From positions 1 through 42,385 of the forward strand of contig CAUYUJ010008090.1 of NCBI GenBank assembly GCA_963575745.1: a DNA stretch of 42,385 nt, given 5' to 3'. This DNA is from Prorocentrum cordatum. Lineage: Eukaryota > Sar > Dinophyceae > Prorocentrales > Prorocentraceae. This document shows positions 9,008 through 19,852 of this stretch, piece after piece (position 1 is the first letter of the stretch; each line of letters starts with the position of its first letter). A model generated the notes under the pieces. It was not told the DNA's origin and searched no databases. It worked only from the letters and a program-made list of their open reading frames with translations. Made by a program: the position numbers and the translations under genes.

Positions 9008-10112
9008 AACTCGTAGAGCTTCCCTTAGCAAGTTATTGCTGGAAGCTTGGGAGTAATTCCGGAGCGCTGGAGAGCTAGTTGGCAAGAAAAATCTTGACGG
9101 ACCTTTTGATGACTTTTGGTCGGTTGAAATTTTATTCTCCAAATTCAACAATTCGTTTGAGCTCTAGTATTTTTTTCCGTGATATTAGATCTTATTCCCG
9201 CTCGCCATCTTGATCTCAGCTCGATCGGGTACATTTTACTGCCAAAAAGCGTCCCGGCGGGAACAGCCGTTTCGAGTTATTTTGATACGCGTTGTCGGTA
9301 TTGTGTTTTTAACTCGAGCTGTACGGCAGCTACAGAGCTGGCAAGCACGCCTATCGCATTCAGAATTATCAGGCGCGTTCGTCTGTTGAATCCAGAGGTC
9401 TGAACTCGGTCTACTAGCCGAGCTAGGTCCGTAAACCTATCCTATTATTCGAGTCGTTTTGACAGACGCTCTCGGTTTTCTGTACTTAACTCGAGCTGTA
9501 GGGCAGCTACAGGGCTATTGTCACAGACATCGATGGGGAATCATCAGTCGCGTTCGTCTATTGAACCGAGAGCTCTGAACTCGGCCTGCTGCCCGAGCTA
9601 GGTTCGCGAAACTTTTCGTATTGTCCGAATCATCTTGAGAAGTGCTCTCAATTTTCTGCACTCAACTCGTGCTGGGGGAGGGCTACAGTGCTGCGGGTCA
9701 CAGATATCGATTTGCACACCTCAGGCGCGTCTGTTCGTCGATTCCAGAGCTCGGAACTTGGTCTGCTGCTCGAACTAGGTCCGCGAAACTATTCTATTAT
9801 TCGAGTCGATACTGTCGGTTTTCTGCACTTAACTCGGGCTGTAGGGGAGCTGCAGGGCTGGGAATCAGATGAGCGGATTCAGAGACATCAGACGCGCCCG
9901 CCTGTCGCATTCAGAGGTCTGAACTCGGTTCGATATTCGAACTGGGTTGCGAAACTGTTTGTTTTTTGGTTAGAGTCATCTTGAGAGGTCTGAAATCGCT
10001 TGGGCTGAAAAACTAGTCGTTCTTTGGAGTTTTTCCACAGTATATACTGTCAGGAAGCTCTGCGAGTCCCCCGGCGGTAAGAAAGGTTGACGGTTTACCG
10101 ACGGCGCCCAGT
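9008..10112 (+). repeat. Type A cassette A4 with four monomers
   Basis: Full head (AACTCGTAGAGCTTCCCTT). Monomers start at 9274, 9452, 9628 and 9804. The hairpin (10071-10080 / 10095-10104) has one mismatched base in the right arm (TTACCGACGG). Ends in CAGT. Confidence 0.85.
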
Positions 10113-10177
10113 GCAAGAAAAGAGCTCTACGAGGTTCCCGGCGGTAATCAGGTTGACGGTTTACCGCCGGTTCCAGT
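10113..10177 (+). repeat. 3' tail fragment of a type B cassette
   Basis: Only the final part is present: GAGCTCTACGAGG, a perfect hairpin (10138-10147 / 10161-10170) and a terminal TTCCAGT. It abuts the preceding CAGT directly. Confidence 0.75.
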
Positions 10178-10223
10178 TATTGCTGGAAGCTAAGAGTAAC
10201 TCGTAGAGCTTCCCTTAGCAAGT

Positions 10224-10620
10224 ACCTCGTAGAGCTCTTTGTCATCGATGAGCTAGAGGAATTCCGGCGCGGGGTGGAGCTAGTTGGACGACCCGGCCAG
10301 AACGGACAATGTGGTAACTTTTGGGTGGTTTTGCAAGTATTTGAAAGATATTTGACCATTTATTTTCAGGAATCAGATTTTTCGCACCTGTAGACAACTA
10401 TGAGGGCCTCTGCGTCTTAGTATGAGGTCTCTAGATGAACTTCTACAATGAAAACACTTGGCGAAACCAATTTCATGTCGACATCAAAAAACATGTTTTC
10501 TCTTGTTCGAGAAATGCTGCCAGAAACCTTTTCTTTTGATGCTGAGCACTCTTACGCGTGTCAGGAGCTCTACGAGGTTTCCGGCGGTGACCAGGTTGAC
10601 CGTTTACCGCCGGCGCCAGT
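10224..10620 (+). repeat. Complete type B cassette B3, 397 bp
   Basis: It is bounded by AAGT on the left (module 10178-10223) and ends in CAGT. Perfect 13-bp inverted repeats CCTCGTAGAGCTC (10225-10237) and GAGCTCTACGAGG (10565-10577); the 3' one is offset 43 bp from the end. The hairpin pairs GGCGGTGA with TTACCGCC, so one pair is a G-T wobble. Two other copies have exactly the same length, which supports these ends. Confidence 0.8.
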
Positions 10621-11597
10621 TATTGCTGGAAGCTTTAGAGCAATTCCGGAGCGCTGGAGAGCTAGTTGCCAAGACAAATCTCGACGGTTGAAAATTTCGT
10701 TCTCAAAATTTGGCCATTCGTTAGAGGTCTAGTATTTTTTCCCGTGATATTCGATCTTATTCCCGCTCGTCATCTTGATCTCAGCTCGATCGGGTGAATA
10801 TTACTATCGAAAAGCACTGTGGCGGGAACGGCCGTTTTGAGTCATCTTGATACGCGCTGACGGTTTTCTGAACATAACTCGAGCTTGAGGGCAGCTACAG
10901 AGCTGGTAAGCACAGCTAATGCATGCAGAATGATCAGGCGCGTTCGCCTGTTAAACCCAGAGGTCTGAACTCGATCTGCTAGCCGAGCTAGGTCCGCAAA
11001 CCTGTTCGTATTATTCGAGTCATCTTGACAGGAACTCTCAGTTTTTTGTACTTAACTCGAGCTGTAGGACAGCTACAGAGCTTATATTAACAGCAACCGA
11101 TTCAGAATCATCAGTTGTGTTTGTCTGTCGAATTCAGAGCTCTGAACTCGGTCTACTGCCCGATCTAGAATCGCGAAACTATTCGTATTGGTCGAAGCAT
11201 CTTGAGAAGTGCTCTCGATTTCCTCCATTCAACTCGCACTGAGAGCTACAGTGCTGGTGGTCACAGGAATCGATTTGAAGACATCAGACGCGTTTGCCTG
11301 TCGAATCCAGAGCTCGGAACTCGGTCTGCTGCCCGAATTAGGTCTGTAGAACTACTGTATTGTTCGAGTCATCCTGAGAGGTGCTGTCAGTTTTCTGCAC
11401 TCAACTCGAGCTGTAGGGTGGCTGCAGGGCTGGTTATGACAGGAGTCGACTCGCAGACATCAGACGCGTCCGCCTGTCGCATTGAGAGGTCAGAAAATAT
11501 TCATTATGAGTCGGAATGTTGGTACGTGCTCGGTGTTCTCAACTTCAGTCGAGCTGGAAGCTCTACGAGTCTCCCGGCGTTACCGCCGGCGTCCAGT
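10621..11597 (+). repeat. Type A cassette A5, hairpin deleted
   Basis: It begins TATTGCTGGAAGC, lacking the first 26-bp module. Monomers start at about 10840, 11018, 11195 and 11367. At 11574-11589 the hairpin is reduced to CCCGGCG joined to TTACCGCCGG, with loop and half a stem lost. Ends GTCCAGT. Confidence 0.8.
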
Positions 11598-12586
11598 AAT
11601 TCCGGCGCGCCCCACAGCTAGTTGGCTCGAAAAATCTCGACTGAACTTTTCACAACTTTTGGTCGGTTGACAATCTTGTTCTCAAAATTTGTCAATTCGT
11701 TAGAGCTCTAGTATTTTCTCCGTGATATTCGATCTCATCCTCGCTCGCCATCTTGATCTCAGCTCGATCGGGTGAATATTACTATCGAAAAGAACTGTGG
11801 CGGGATCGGCCGTTTTGAGTCATCTTGATATGCGCTGACGGTTTTCTGAACATAACTCGAGCTCTAGGGCAGCTGGTAAGCACAGCTAATGCATGCAGAA
11901 TGATCAGGCGCGTTCGCCTGTTGAATCCAGAGGTCTGAAATCGGTCTACTCGCCGAGCTAGGGCCACAAACCTGTTCGTATTATGCGAGTCATTTTGACA
12001 GAAACGCTCGGTTTTCTGCACTTAACTCGAGCTGTAGGACAGCTACAGAGCTGATATTCAGAGGCACCAATTCAGAATCATCAGTTGCGTCTGTCTGTCG
12101 ACTCCAGAGCTCTGAACTCGGCCTGCTGCCCGATCTATAATCGCGAAACTATTCGTATCGTTCGAGTCGCTTGCGAGATAATGTCGGTTATCTGGACTTA
12201 ACTCGGGCTGTAGGGTGGGCTGCATGGCTGGTAATCACTGGGATCGATTTGAAGACATCAGGCGCGTCCGCATGTCGAGCTCTGAACTCTGTCGGCTGCC
12301 CGAACTAGGTCCGCGAAACTATTCCTATTGTTCGAGTCATCCTGAGAGGTGCTGTCGGGTTTCTGCACTTAACTCGGGCTGTAGGGGGGCTGCAGGGCTG
12401 GTAATGACAGGAGTCGATTCGCAGACATCAGACGCGTCCGTCTGTCGCATTCAGAGGTTTAAAACTATTCACTGTAAGTCAGATTGTTGGTAAGTGCTGT
12501 CTGTTTTCTCAACTTAAGTCGAGTTAGGAAGCTCTACGAGTCCCCCGGCGGTAACCAAGGTTGACGTTTTACCGCCGGCGCCCAGT
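11598..12586 (+). repeat. Type A cassette A6, about four monomers
   Basis: The head begins AATTCCGGCGCGCC. Monomers start at about 11818, 11988, 12165 and 12335. The third type opens with GTCGCTTGCGAGAT, a variant shared with the next cassettes. Perfect hairpin at 12545-12554 / 12569-12578. Confidence 0.8.
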
Positions 12587-13917
12587 TGCTGGAAGCTAAG
12601 AGTAATTCCGGCGCGCTGGAGCTTGTTGGCTCGGAAAAAAACTGAACTTTTCACAACTTTTTCTCGGTTGAAAATTTTGTTTTTGAAATTCAACAATTCG
12701 TTTGAGCTCTAGTATTTTTTCCCGTGATATTCGATCTTATTCCCGCTCGCCATCTTGATCTCAGCTCGATCGGGTACCTTTTACTGCCAAAAAGCACACT
12801 GGCGGGATCGGGCGTTTCGAGTCATCTTGATACGCGTTCTCGGTATTTCGTACTTAACTCGAGCTCTAGGGCAGCTACAGAGCTGATGAGCAACATATTG
12901 TTGGAAGCTTAAGAGTCCTTCCGGGGCGCTGGAGAGCTAGTTGGCAAGGAAAATCTCGACGGACATTTTGGTGACTCTTGGCCAGTTGAAAATTTTGTTC
13001 TCAAAATTTGAAAATTCGTTAGACTCTAGTATTTGTTCCCATGATATTTGATCTTATTCCCGCTCACCATCTTGATCTCAGCTCGATCGAGTAACTTTTA
13101 CTGCCAAAAAGTAGGCAGGCGGGATCGGCCGTTTCGAGTCATCTTGATTCGCGTTGTCGGTTTTATCAAGATAACTCGAGTTTCAGGACAGCTACAGAGC
13201 TGGTAAGAACAGCTAATCGATGCAGAATGATCATACGCGTTCGCCTGTTGATTTCAGAGGTCTGAACTTGGTCTGCTAGCTGAGCTAGGTGCGCAAGCCT
13301 ATTCGTATTATTCGAGTCATCTTGACAGAAACTCTCGGTTTTCTGCACTTAACTCGAGCTGTAGGACAGCTACAGAGCTAATATTTACAGGCACCAATTC
13401 CAAATCATCAGTTGCGCTTGTCTGTCGATTCCAGAGCTCTGAACTCGGTCTGCTGCCCGATCTAGAATCGCGAAACTATTCGTATCGTTCGAGTCGCTTG
13501 CGAGATGCTGTTGATTATCTGGACTTAACTCGGGCTGTAGGGGGGCTGCATGGCTGGTAATCACTGGAATCGATTTGAAGACATCAGGCGCGTCCTCCTG
13601 TCGAATATAGAGCTCTGAACTCTGTCTGCTGCCCGAACCAGGTCCGCGAAACTATTCCTATTGTTCGAGTCATCCTGAGAGGTGCTGTCGGTTTTCTGCA
13701 CTTAACTCGGGCTGTAGGGGGGCTGCAGGGCTGGTAATGACAGCAGTCGATTCGCAGACATCAGACGCGTCCGTCTGTCGCATTCAGAGGTCAAAAACTA
13801 TTCACTATAAGTCAGATTGTTGGTAAGTGCTGTCTGTTTTCTCAACTTAAGTTGAGTTAGGAAGCTCTACGAGTCTCCCGGCGGTAACCAAGGTTGACGG
13901 TTTACCGCCGGCCCAGT
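12587..13917 (+). repeat. Type A cassettes A7a (truncated) and A7b
   Basis: A first head (12587-12890) breaks off in its first monomer at GAGCAACATATTG. A second head follows, with about four monomers and a perfect hairpin (13878-13887 / 13902-13911). The break lies in a GAGCAACATATTG stretch that is also found intact near 14138. Confidence 0.75.
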
Positions 13918-15324
13918 TATTGCTGGAAGCTTAAGAGTAATTCCGGGGCGCTGGAGAGCTAGTTGGCAAGAAAAATCTCTACATACCTTTTGCTGACTTG
14001 ACTCGTGGAGCTTCTCTGAGAGCGCAGCGGCGAAGCTTAAGAGTAATTCGAAAACGCTGGCAGGCTAGTTGGCTCGAAAAATCTCGACTGAACTATTCGC
14101 AACTTCGGGTCGGCTGAAAATAACTCGTAGAGATGCCCTGAGCAACATATTGCTGGAAGCTTAAGAGTCATTCCGGGGCGCTGGAGAGCTAGTTGGCATG
14201 GAAAATCTCGACGGACATTTTGGTGACTCTTGGCCAGTTGAAAATTTTGTTCTCAAAATTTGAAAATTCGTTAGAGCTCTAGTATTTTTTCCCATGATAT
14301 TTGATCTTATTCCCGCTCACCATCTTGATCTCAGCTCGATCGGGTAACTTTTACTGCCAAAAAGTAGGCAGACGGGATCGGCCGTTTCGAGTCATCTTGA
14401 TTCGCGTTGTCGGTTTTATCAAGATAACTCGAGTTTCAGGACAGCTACAGAGCTGGTAAGAACAGCTAATCGATGCAGAATGATCGTACGCGTTCGCCTG
14501 TTGATTTCAGAGGTCTGAACTTGGTCTGCTAGCTGAGCTAGGTGCGCAAGCCTATTCGTATTATTCGAATGATCTTGACAGGCGCTTTCGGTTTTCTGTA
14601 CTTAACTCGAACTATAGGACAGCTACAGAGCTGATACTTACAGAAACCGATTCAGAATCATCAGTCGCGTTTGTCTGTTGAATTCAGAGCTCTAAACTCT
14701 GCTACCCGATCCATAATCGCGAAACTCGTATTCTTCGAGTCCCTCTTGAGAGGTGCTGTAGGTTTTCTGCACTTAACTTGGGCTGGGGAGGCTAGAGTGC
14801 TGGTGGTGACAGTAATCGACTTCGAGACAAACGCGTCCGTCTGTAGAATCCAGAGCTTAAAACTCAGTCTCCTGCCCAAACTCGGTCCGCGAAACTGTTT
14901 GTATTGTTCGAGTCATCCTGAAAGATGCTGTCGGCTTTCTACACGTAACTCGGGCTATAGGGGGGTGCAGGGCTGGTAATCACAGGAATCGATTCGGACA
15001 CATCAGACGCGTCCGCCTGTCGCATTCAGAGGTCTGAACTGGGTCTGATACTCGAGCTGGGTTTGCCAGACTATTTGTTTTGTTCGAGTCAGAGAGATGC
15101 TGTCGATTGACGCACATAACTGGGGCTGTAGGAGAGCAACAGAGCTCGTACAGAAGCCAATCCAGAAGCATCGGGAGGCGTTCGGCTGTTGCATCGAGAT
15201 GTCTGACATCGCTTGGGCTGAAAAACTATTCGTTCTCTGCATTTTTTCGACATTATATATGTCAGGAAGCTCTACGAGTCCCCCGGCGGTAAGAAAGGTT
15301 GACGGTGTACCGCCGGCGCCCAGT
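13918..15324 (+). repeat. Type A cassette A8 preceded by two truncated heads
   Basis: Three heads are stacked (13918, about 14001 and about 14121), and only the last continues into monomers at about 14390, 14568, 14738, 14911 and 15087. The hairpin right arm is GTACCGCCGG (15307-15316), one mismatch. Ends in CAGT. Confidence 0.75.
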
Positions 15325-16256
15325 TTTGTTCTCGAAATTCAACAATTCGTTTGGGCTCTAGTATTTTTTCCCGTGATATTTGATCTTATTCCCGCTCGTC
15401 ATCTTGATATCAGCTCGATCGGGTGGGTATTACTATCGAAAAGCGTCATGGCGGGATCGGCCGTTTCGAGTCATCTTGTCACGCGGTGTCGGTTTTCTGA
15501 AGATAACTCGAGCTTCAGGACAGCTACAGAGCTGGTGAGCACAGCTAATCCATTCAGAATGACGAGGCGCGTTCGCGTGTTGAAGCCAGAGGTCTGAATT
15601 TGGTCTGCTAGCCGAGCTAGGTCCGCAAAGCTATTCGTATTATTCGAGTCATCTTGACAGGGGCTCTCGGTTTTCTGTACTTAACTACCGATTGAGAATC
15701 ATCAGTGGCCGTTGTCTGTTGAATCCAGAGCTCTGACCTCGGTCTGCTGCCCGATCTAGAATCGCGAAACTATTCGTATTACTCGAGTCGCTTGCGAGAT
15801 GCTGTCGGTTCTCTGCACTCAACTCGGGCTGTAGGAGTCATCCTGAGAGGTGCTCTCGGTTTCCTGCACTTAACTCGGCTGCAGGGGGGGGGGCTGCAGG
15901 GCTGGTAATCACAGGGATCGATTCAGAGACATCAGACGCGTCTGCCTGTCGCATGCAGAGGTTTAAACTCGGTCTGATACTCGAACTAGTTCCAAACTAT
16001 TCGTACTGTTCGAATCATCTTCAGAGGTGCTGTCGATTTACGCACGTAACTCGGGCTGTAGGAGAGCTACAGAGCTCGTGCAGAAGACAATCTGGACGCA
16101 TCGGGGGCGTTCGGCTGTTGCATCCGAGAGGTCTCAAATTGCCTGGGCTGAAAATTATTTTTTCTGTGTAATTTCTTTCGACATTATATATTGTCAGGAA
16201 GCTCTACGAGTCCCCCGGCGGTAAGAAAGGTTGACGGTTTACCGCCGGCGCCCAGT
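15325..16256 (+). repeat. Type A cassette A9, head truncated
   Basis: It enters the head directly at TTTGTTCTCGAAATTCAAC after CAGT. Monomers start near 15469 and 15647, then shortened ones near 15785 and 15837, and a final one near 16013. Perfect hairpin at 16215-16224 / 16239-16248. Confidence 0.75.
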
Positions 16257-17255
16257 TTGGTCGGTTGAAAATTTTGTTCTCGAAATTCAACAATTCGTTT
16301 GAGCTCTAGTATTTTTTTCCCATGATATTCGATCTCATTCCCGCTCGCCATCTTGATCTCAGCTCGATTGGGTACCTTTTTACTGCCAAAAAGCAGGCAG
16401 GCGGGATCGGCCGTTTCAAGTAATCTTGATACGCTATGGCGGTTTTCTGAACATAACTCGAGCTTTAGGACAGCTACAGAGCTGATAAGCACAGCTAATG
16501 GATTCAGAATGATCAGGCGCGTTCGCCTGTTGAATCCAGAGGTCTGAAGTCGGTCTGCTAGCCGAGCTAGGTGCGCAAGCCTATTCGTATTATTCGAGTC
16601 GTCTTGCAGACGCTCTCGGTTTTCTGTACTTAACTCGATCTGTAGGGCAGCTACAGAGCTCATAGTCACAGAAATCGATTGGGAATCATCAGGCGCGTTC
16701 GTCTATTGAATCGAGAGCTCTGAACTCGGCCTGCTGCCCGAGCTAGGTTTGCGAAACTATTCGTGTTGTTCGAGTAATCTTGAGAAGTGCTCTCGGTTCT
16801 CTGCACTTAACTCGTGCTGGGGGAGGGCTACAGTGCTGCTGGTCACAGAAATCGATTTGAAGACATCAGGCGCGTCCGTCTGTCGAACCCAGAGCTCGGA
16901 ACTCGGTCTGCTGCTCGAACTAGGTCCGCGAAACTATTGTATTATTCGAGTCATCCTGAGCGGTGCTGTCGGTTTTCTGCACTTAACTTGGGCTGTGGGG
17001 GGGCTGCAGGGCTGGTAATCACAAGAGTCGATTCGCAGACATCAGACGCGTCCGCCTGTCGCATTCAGAGGTCTGAACTCGGTTTGATACTCGAGCTGGG
17101 TTGCCAAACTGTTTGTTTTTTCGTTAGAGTTATCTTGAGAGATCTGAAATCGCTTGGGCTGAAAAACTATTCGTTCTCTGTTTTTTTCCTCATTATATAC
17201 TGTCAGGAAGCTCTACGAGTCCCCCGGCGGTAAGGAAGGTTGACGGTTTACCGCC
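16257..17255 (+). repeat. Type A cassette A10, right end truncated in the hairpin
   Basis: The head is entered at TTGGTCGGTTGAAAATTTTG. Several monomers are followed by the standard tail. The right arm of the hairpin stops at TTTACCGCC and passes into a type B fragment (ACCCGGCTGAGGCGG). Confidence 0.7.
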
Positions 17256-17559
17256 ACCCGGCTGAGGCGGACAATGTGACAACTTTTGGGTGGTTTTTCC
17301 CGGAGAGCTCGCAGAGAGCTAAAGGGGTTAAAATTAGAAGCCGGACGGTGGTGGTGGCCGCCAGGAGCTCTTCCACGGCGGTCCACGTTCCCGCAGCAGC
17401 TCCGGTGAACCGGCAACTGGTCCGGGAGAGCTTCTGGCGAGCTTCCAAGCGTGCCTGCATGCGTGCAGGCACGCATAGAAGCGTTCCTGGCAGCGCTTCA
17501 ACAGCGCTGCAGGGGGCCACCAGAGCTCTCAAGGAAAGATTTCACGTCCCTGAGGGTGT
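17256..17559 (+). repeat. Type B fragment followed by type C cassette C2
   Basis: About 40 bp of the type B body (GACAATGTGACAACTTTTGG) lead into CCCGGAGAGCTCGCAGAG. The type C body contains a perfect 10-bp-stem palindrome CGTGCCTGCA (17450-17459) / TGCAGGCACG (17464-17473) around a 4-nt loop. Confidence 0.7.
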
Positions 17560-17948
17560 ACCTCGTAGAGCTCTTCGTCGTCGATGAGCCAGAGGAATTC
17601 CGGCGCGGTGTGGAGCTAGTTGGCCCAGCCCGCCGAGGCGAACAATGTGGCAACTTTTGGGTAGTTTTGCAAATATTTGAAAGATATGTGACAATTCATT
17701 TTCAGAAAGCAGATTTTTCGCACCTGTAGACAACTTTGAGGGCCTCTGCGTCTTAATATGAGCGCTGAAGGCGCTCTTTCACTATCAAAGCACTTGGCAG
17801 AACCAACTTTCTAGAAAATTGAAGATTCAATTTTTCGAGAAATGCCTCGAGAAGCTCTCTGCTTCGACTCTTAGCACTCTCACGCGTGAAAAGAGCTCTA
17901 CGAGGTTCCCGGCGGAGACCAGGTTGACGGTTCACCGCCGGTGCCAGT
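17560..17948 (+). repeat. Type B cassette B5, 389 bp
   Basis: Head ACCTCGTAGAGCTCTTCGTC, tail GAGCTCTACGAGG, hairpin GGCGGAGA.. / TCACCGCC, end GTGCCAGT. It is a few bases shorter than the 397-bp form. Confidence 0.8.
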
Positions 17949-18257
17949 CTTCGCTCTCCGGATTTTGCACGCTAACAAGTGCGATTTTTTGAAAGATATT
18001 TGACAATTTATTTTAAGAAAGCAGATTTGTACTCCGAGCATTGACATATTAACTTTGTTTCCTGAGCAGCTCAGCCTTCTAGAACCATTTTTAGTACCAG
18101 TTCACTTGGAGGAACCGACTTCATGTTAACTCCGAAAAATCTGATCTTCAAGTTTTTGTAGAAGCTCTCGCTTTGATCCTGAGCTCGCTTACGGATGCAA
18201 GGAGTTCTACGAGGTTTCGGGCGGTGACCAGGTTGACGGTTCACCGCCGGCGCCAGT
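17949..18257 (+). repeat. Linker module plus 3' part of a type B cassette
   Basis: CTCTCCGGATTTTGCACGCTAACAAGT is the recurrent linker. Then the type B body from GATTTTTTGAAAGATATTTG to the hairpin (GGCGGTGA / TCACCGCC) and CAGT. Confidence 0.7.
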
Positions 18258-18271
18258 GCGCGCTACCAAGT

Positions 18272-19013
18272 TCCCGGAGAGCTCGCTGAGGCCTAAAGGG
18301 TTTAAGAGTAGAAGCCGGACGGTGGTGGTGCCTGCCAGGAGCTCCTCCACGGCGGTCCACAGGCCTCGCAGCGGCTCCGGCAGCCCGGCAACGTGTCCGG
18401 GAGAGCTTCCGGCAAGCTTCGACGCATGCTTGCATGTGTGCAGGCACGCACAGAAGCGCCTCTGGCAGCGCTTCCTCACCGCCCCAGGGCGGCGTCCCAA
18501 GGCCCTTCAGGAAAGAGTCCCCGAGATTCTCTTTGCTCTCCCGGTTTTTTCCCGGAAGAGCTAAAGGGGTTAAGATTACAAGCCGGTGGTGGTGCCCGCC
18601 AGGAGCTCCTTTCCGTCGCTCCACAGGCCTCGCAGAAACTCCGGCGAGCCGGCAGCGGGTTCGGGGGCGCTTTGCACGTGTGCCTGCACGCGTGCAGGCA
18701 CGCGTGGAAGCGTTCCTGGCAGTGCTTCGAAAGCGCTGCAGGGAAGCGCCCGAACGCTCTCGAGGGAAGATTTCCGGAGAGCTCTCTGAGAGCTAAAGGG
18801 TTTTAGATTAGAAGCCGGACGGTGGTGGTGCCCGCCAGCAGCCCATCTTCGCCGGTCCACGATCCTCGCAGCGCCTCGCCTGACCCGGCAGCGTGTCCGG
18901 GAGAGCTTCCGGCAAGCTACCACGCGAGCCTCCACGCGTGCAGGCGCGCGTGGACGCGTTCCTGGCAGCGTTTCAGAGACGCTTCTGTGGGCTCGCCAGG
19001 ACGGCTTTTCAGT
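18272..19013 (+). repeat. Three tandem type C cassettes (C3, C4, C5)
   Basis: Units at about 18272-18549, 18550-18771 and 18772-19013, each opening with (T)CCGGA(G)AGAGC..AGCTAAAGGG and holding GAAGCCGG, GGTGGTGCCCGCCAG, CAGCGGGTTCGG-like and GAAGCGTTCCTGGCAG blocks. C4 has a perfect 22-bp palindrome at 18680-18701. Open frames on both strands through this GC-rich stretch differ between copies and share no conserved reading frame, so I do not call genes. Confidence 0.65.
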
Positions 19014-19410
19014 ACCTCGTAGAGCTCTTCGTCATCGATGAGCTAGAGGAATTCCGGCGCGGGGTGAGCTAGTTGGCCCACCCGGCTGAGGCGGACAATG
19101 TGACAACTTTCGGGTGGCTTTGCGATTTTTTGAAAGATATTTGACAATTCATTCTGAGAAAGCAGATTTTTACTCCGAGCATTGACATATTAACTTTGTT
19201 TCCTGAGCAGCTCAGCCTTCTAGAACCATTTTTAGTACCAGTTCACTTGGAGGAACCGACTTCATGTTAACTCCGAAAAATCTTAACTTCAAGTTTTTGT
19301 AGAAAAGCTCCCAGAAGCTCTCGCTTTGATCCTGAGCTCTCTTACGGATGCAAGGAGCTCTACGAGGTTTCCGGCGGTGACCAGGTTGACGGTTCACCGC
19401 CGGCGCCAAT
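19014..19410 (+). repeat. Complete type B cassette B7, 397 bp
   Basis: Preceded by CAGT, with head ACCTCGTAGAGCTCTTCG and tail GAGCTCTACGAGG. The hairpin is TGA/TCA type (19371-19380 / 19394-19403). The last four bases are CAAT rather than CAGT. Confidence 0.8.
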
Positions 19411-19499
19411 GCGTGTCCTCTTTGCTCTCCGGGTTTTGGACGCTACCAAGTTTCCCCCCCGACGGTCCTTTCGCTCTTCGGGTTTTGGACGCTACAAGT
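19411..19499 (+). repeat. Two linker modules ending GGACGCTACAAGT / GGACGCTACCAAGT
   Basis: Two successive copies of a CTCTTCGGGTTTTGGACGCTA.. linker, each closing with AAGT; the second has a run of C before it. Confidence 0.6.
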
Positions 19500-19846
19500 A
19501 CCTCGTAGAGCTCTTCGCCATCGATGAGCTAGAGGAATTCTGGCGCAGGGTGGAGCTAGTTGGCCCACCCGGCCTGGGCGGAGAATGTGACAACTTTTGG
19601 GTGGTTTTGCGAATATTTGAAAGATATTTGACAATTCATTTTGAGAAACCAGATTTTTCGCACCTGTAGTGGGTTTTGCCACGTCTGCCTGTAAAATTTT
19701 CATGTCTCTCGGTGCAGTATTACTATCAAAAGACTTGGCGGAACCGACGTTGAGTAAAAGCAGAACAATTTCTTGCTCCAGAAGCTGTCTCTCCGTGTTC
19801 CGACGATCGCCGTGCAAGAAAAGAGCTCTACGAGGTTCCCGGCGGT

Positions 19847-19852
19847 AACCAG
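19847..19852 (+). repeat. LINE-2 target-site duplication, left copy (AACCAG)
   Basis: AACCAG at 19847-19852 is repeated at 21198-21203. It begins directly after GGCGGT of the hairpin left arm. Confidence 0.6.

Noticed and set aside
9300-9400. tRNA-derived SINE promoter (A and B boxes) in the cassettes, from GTCGAATCC-like strings in the monomers
   Set aside because: No properly spaced A box, and the B-box match is poor; the strings are part of the satellite consensus.
14040-14080. Dinoflagellate spliced-leader sequence near TTGGCTCGAAAA
   Set aside because: It matches only the short TTGGCTC-like core and not the full leader; it belongs to the type A head.
17248-18935. Overlapping frames on both strands through the type C units (up to 137 residues)
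   Set aside because: GC-rich sequence lengthens frames by chance; the reading frame is not conserved between copies.
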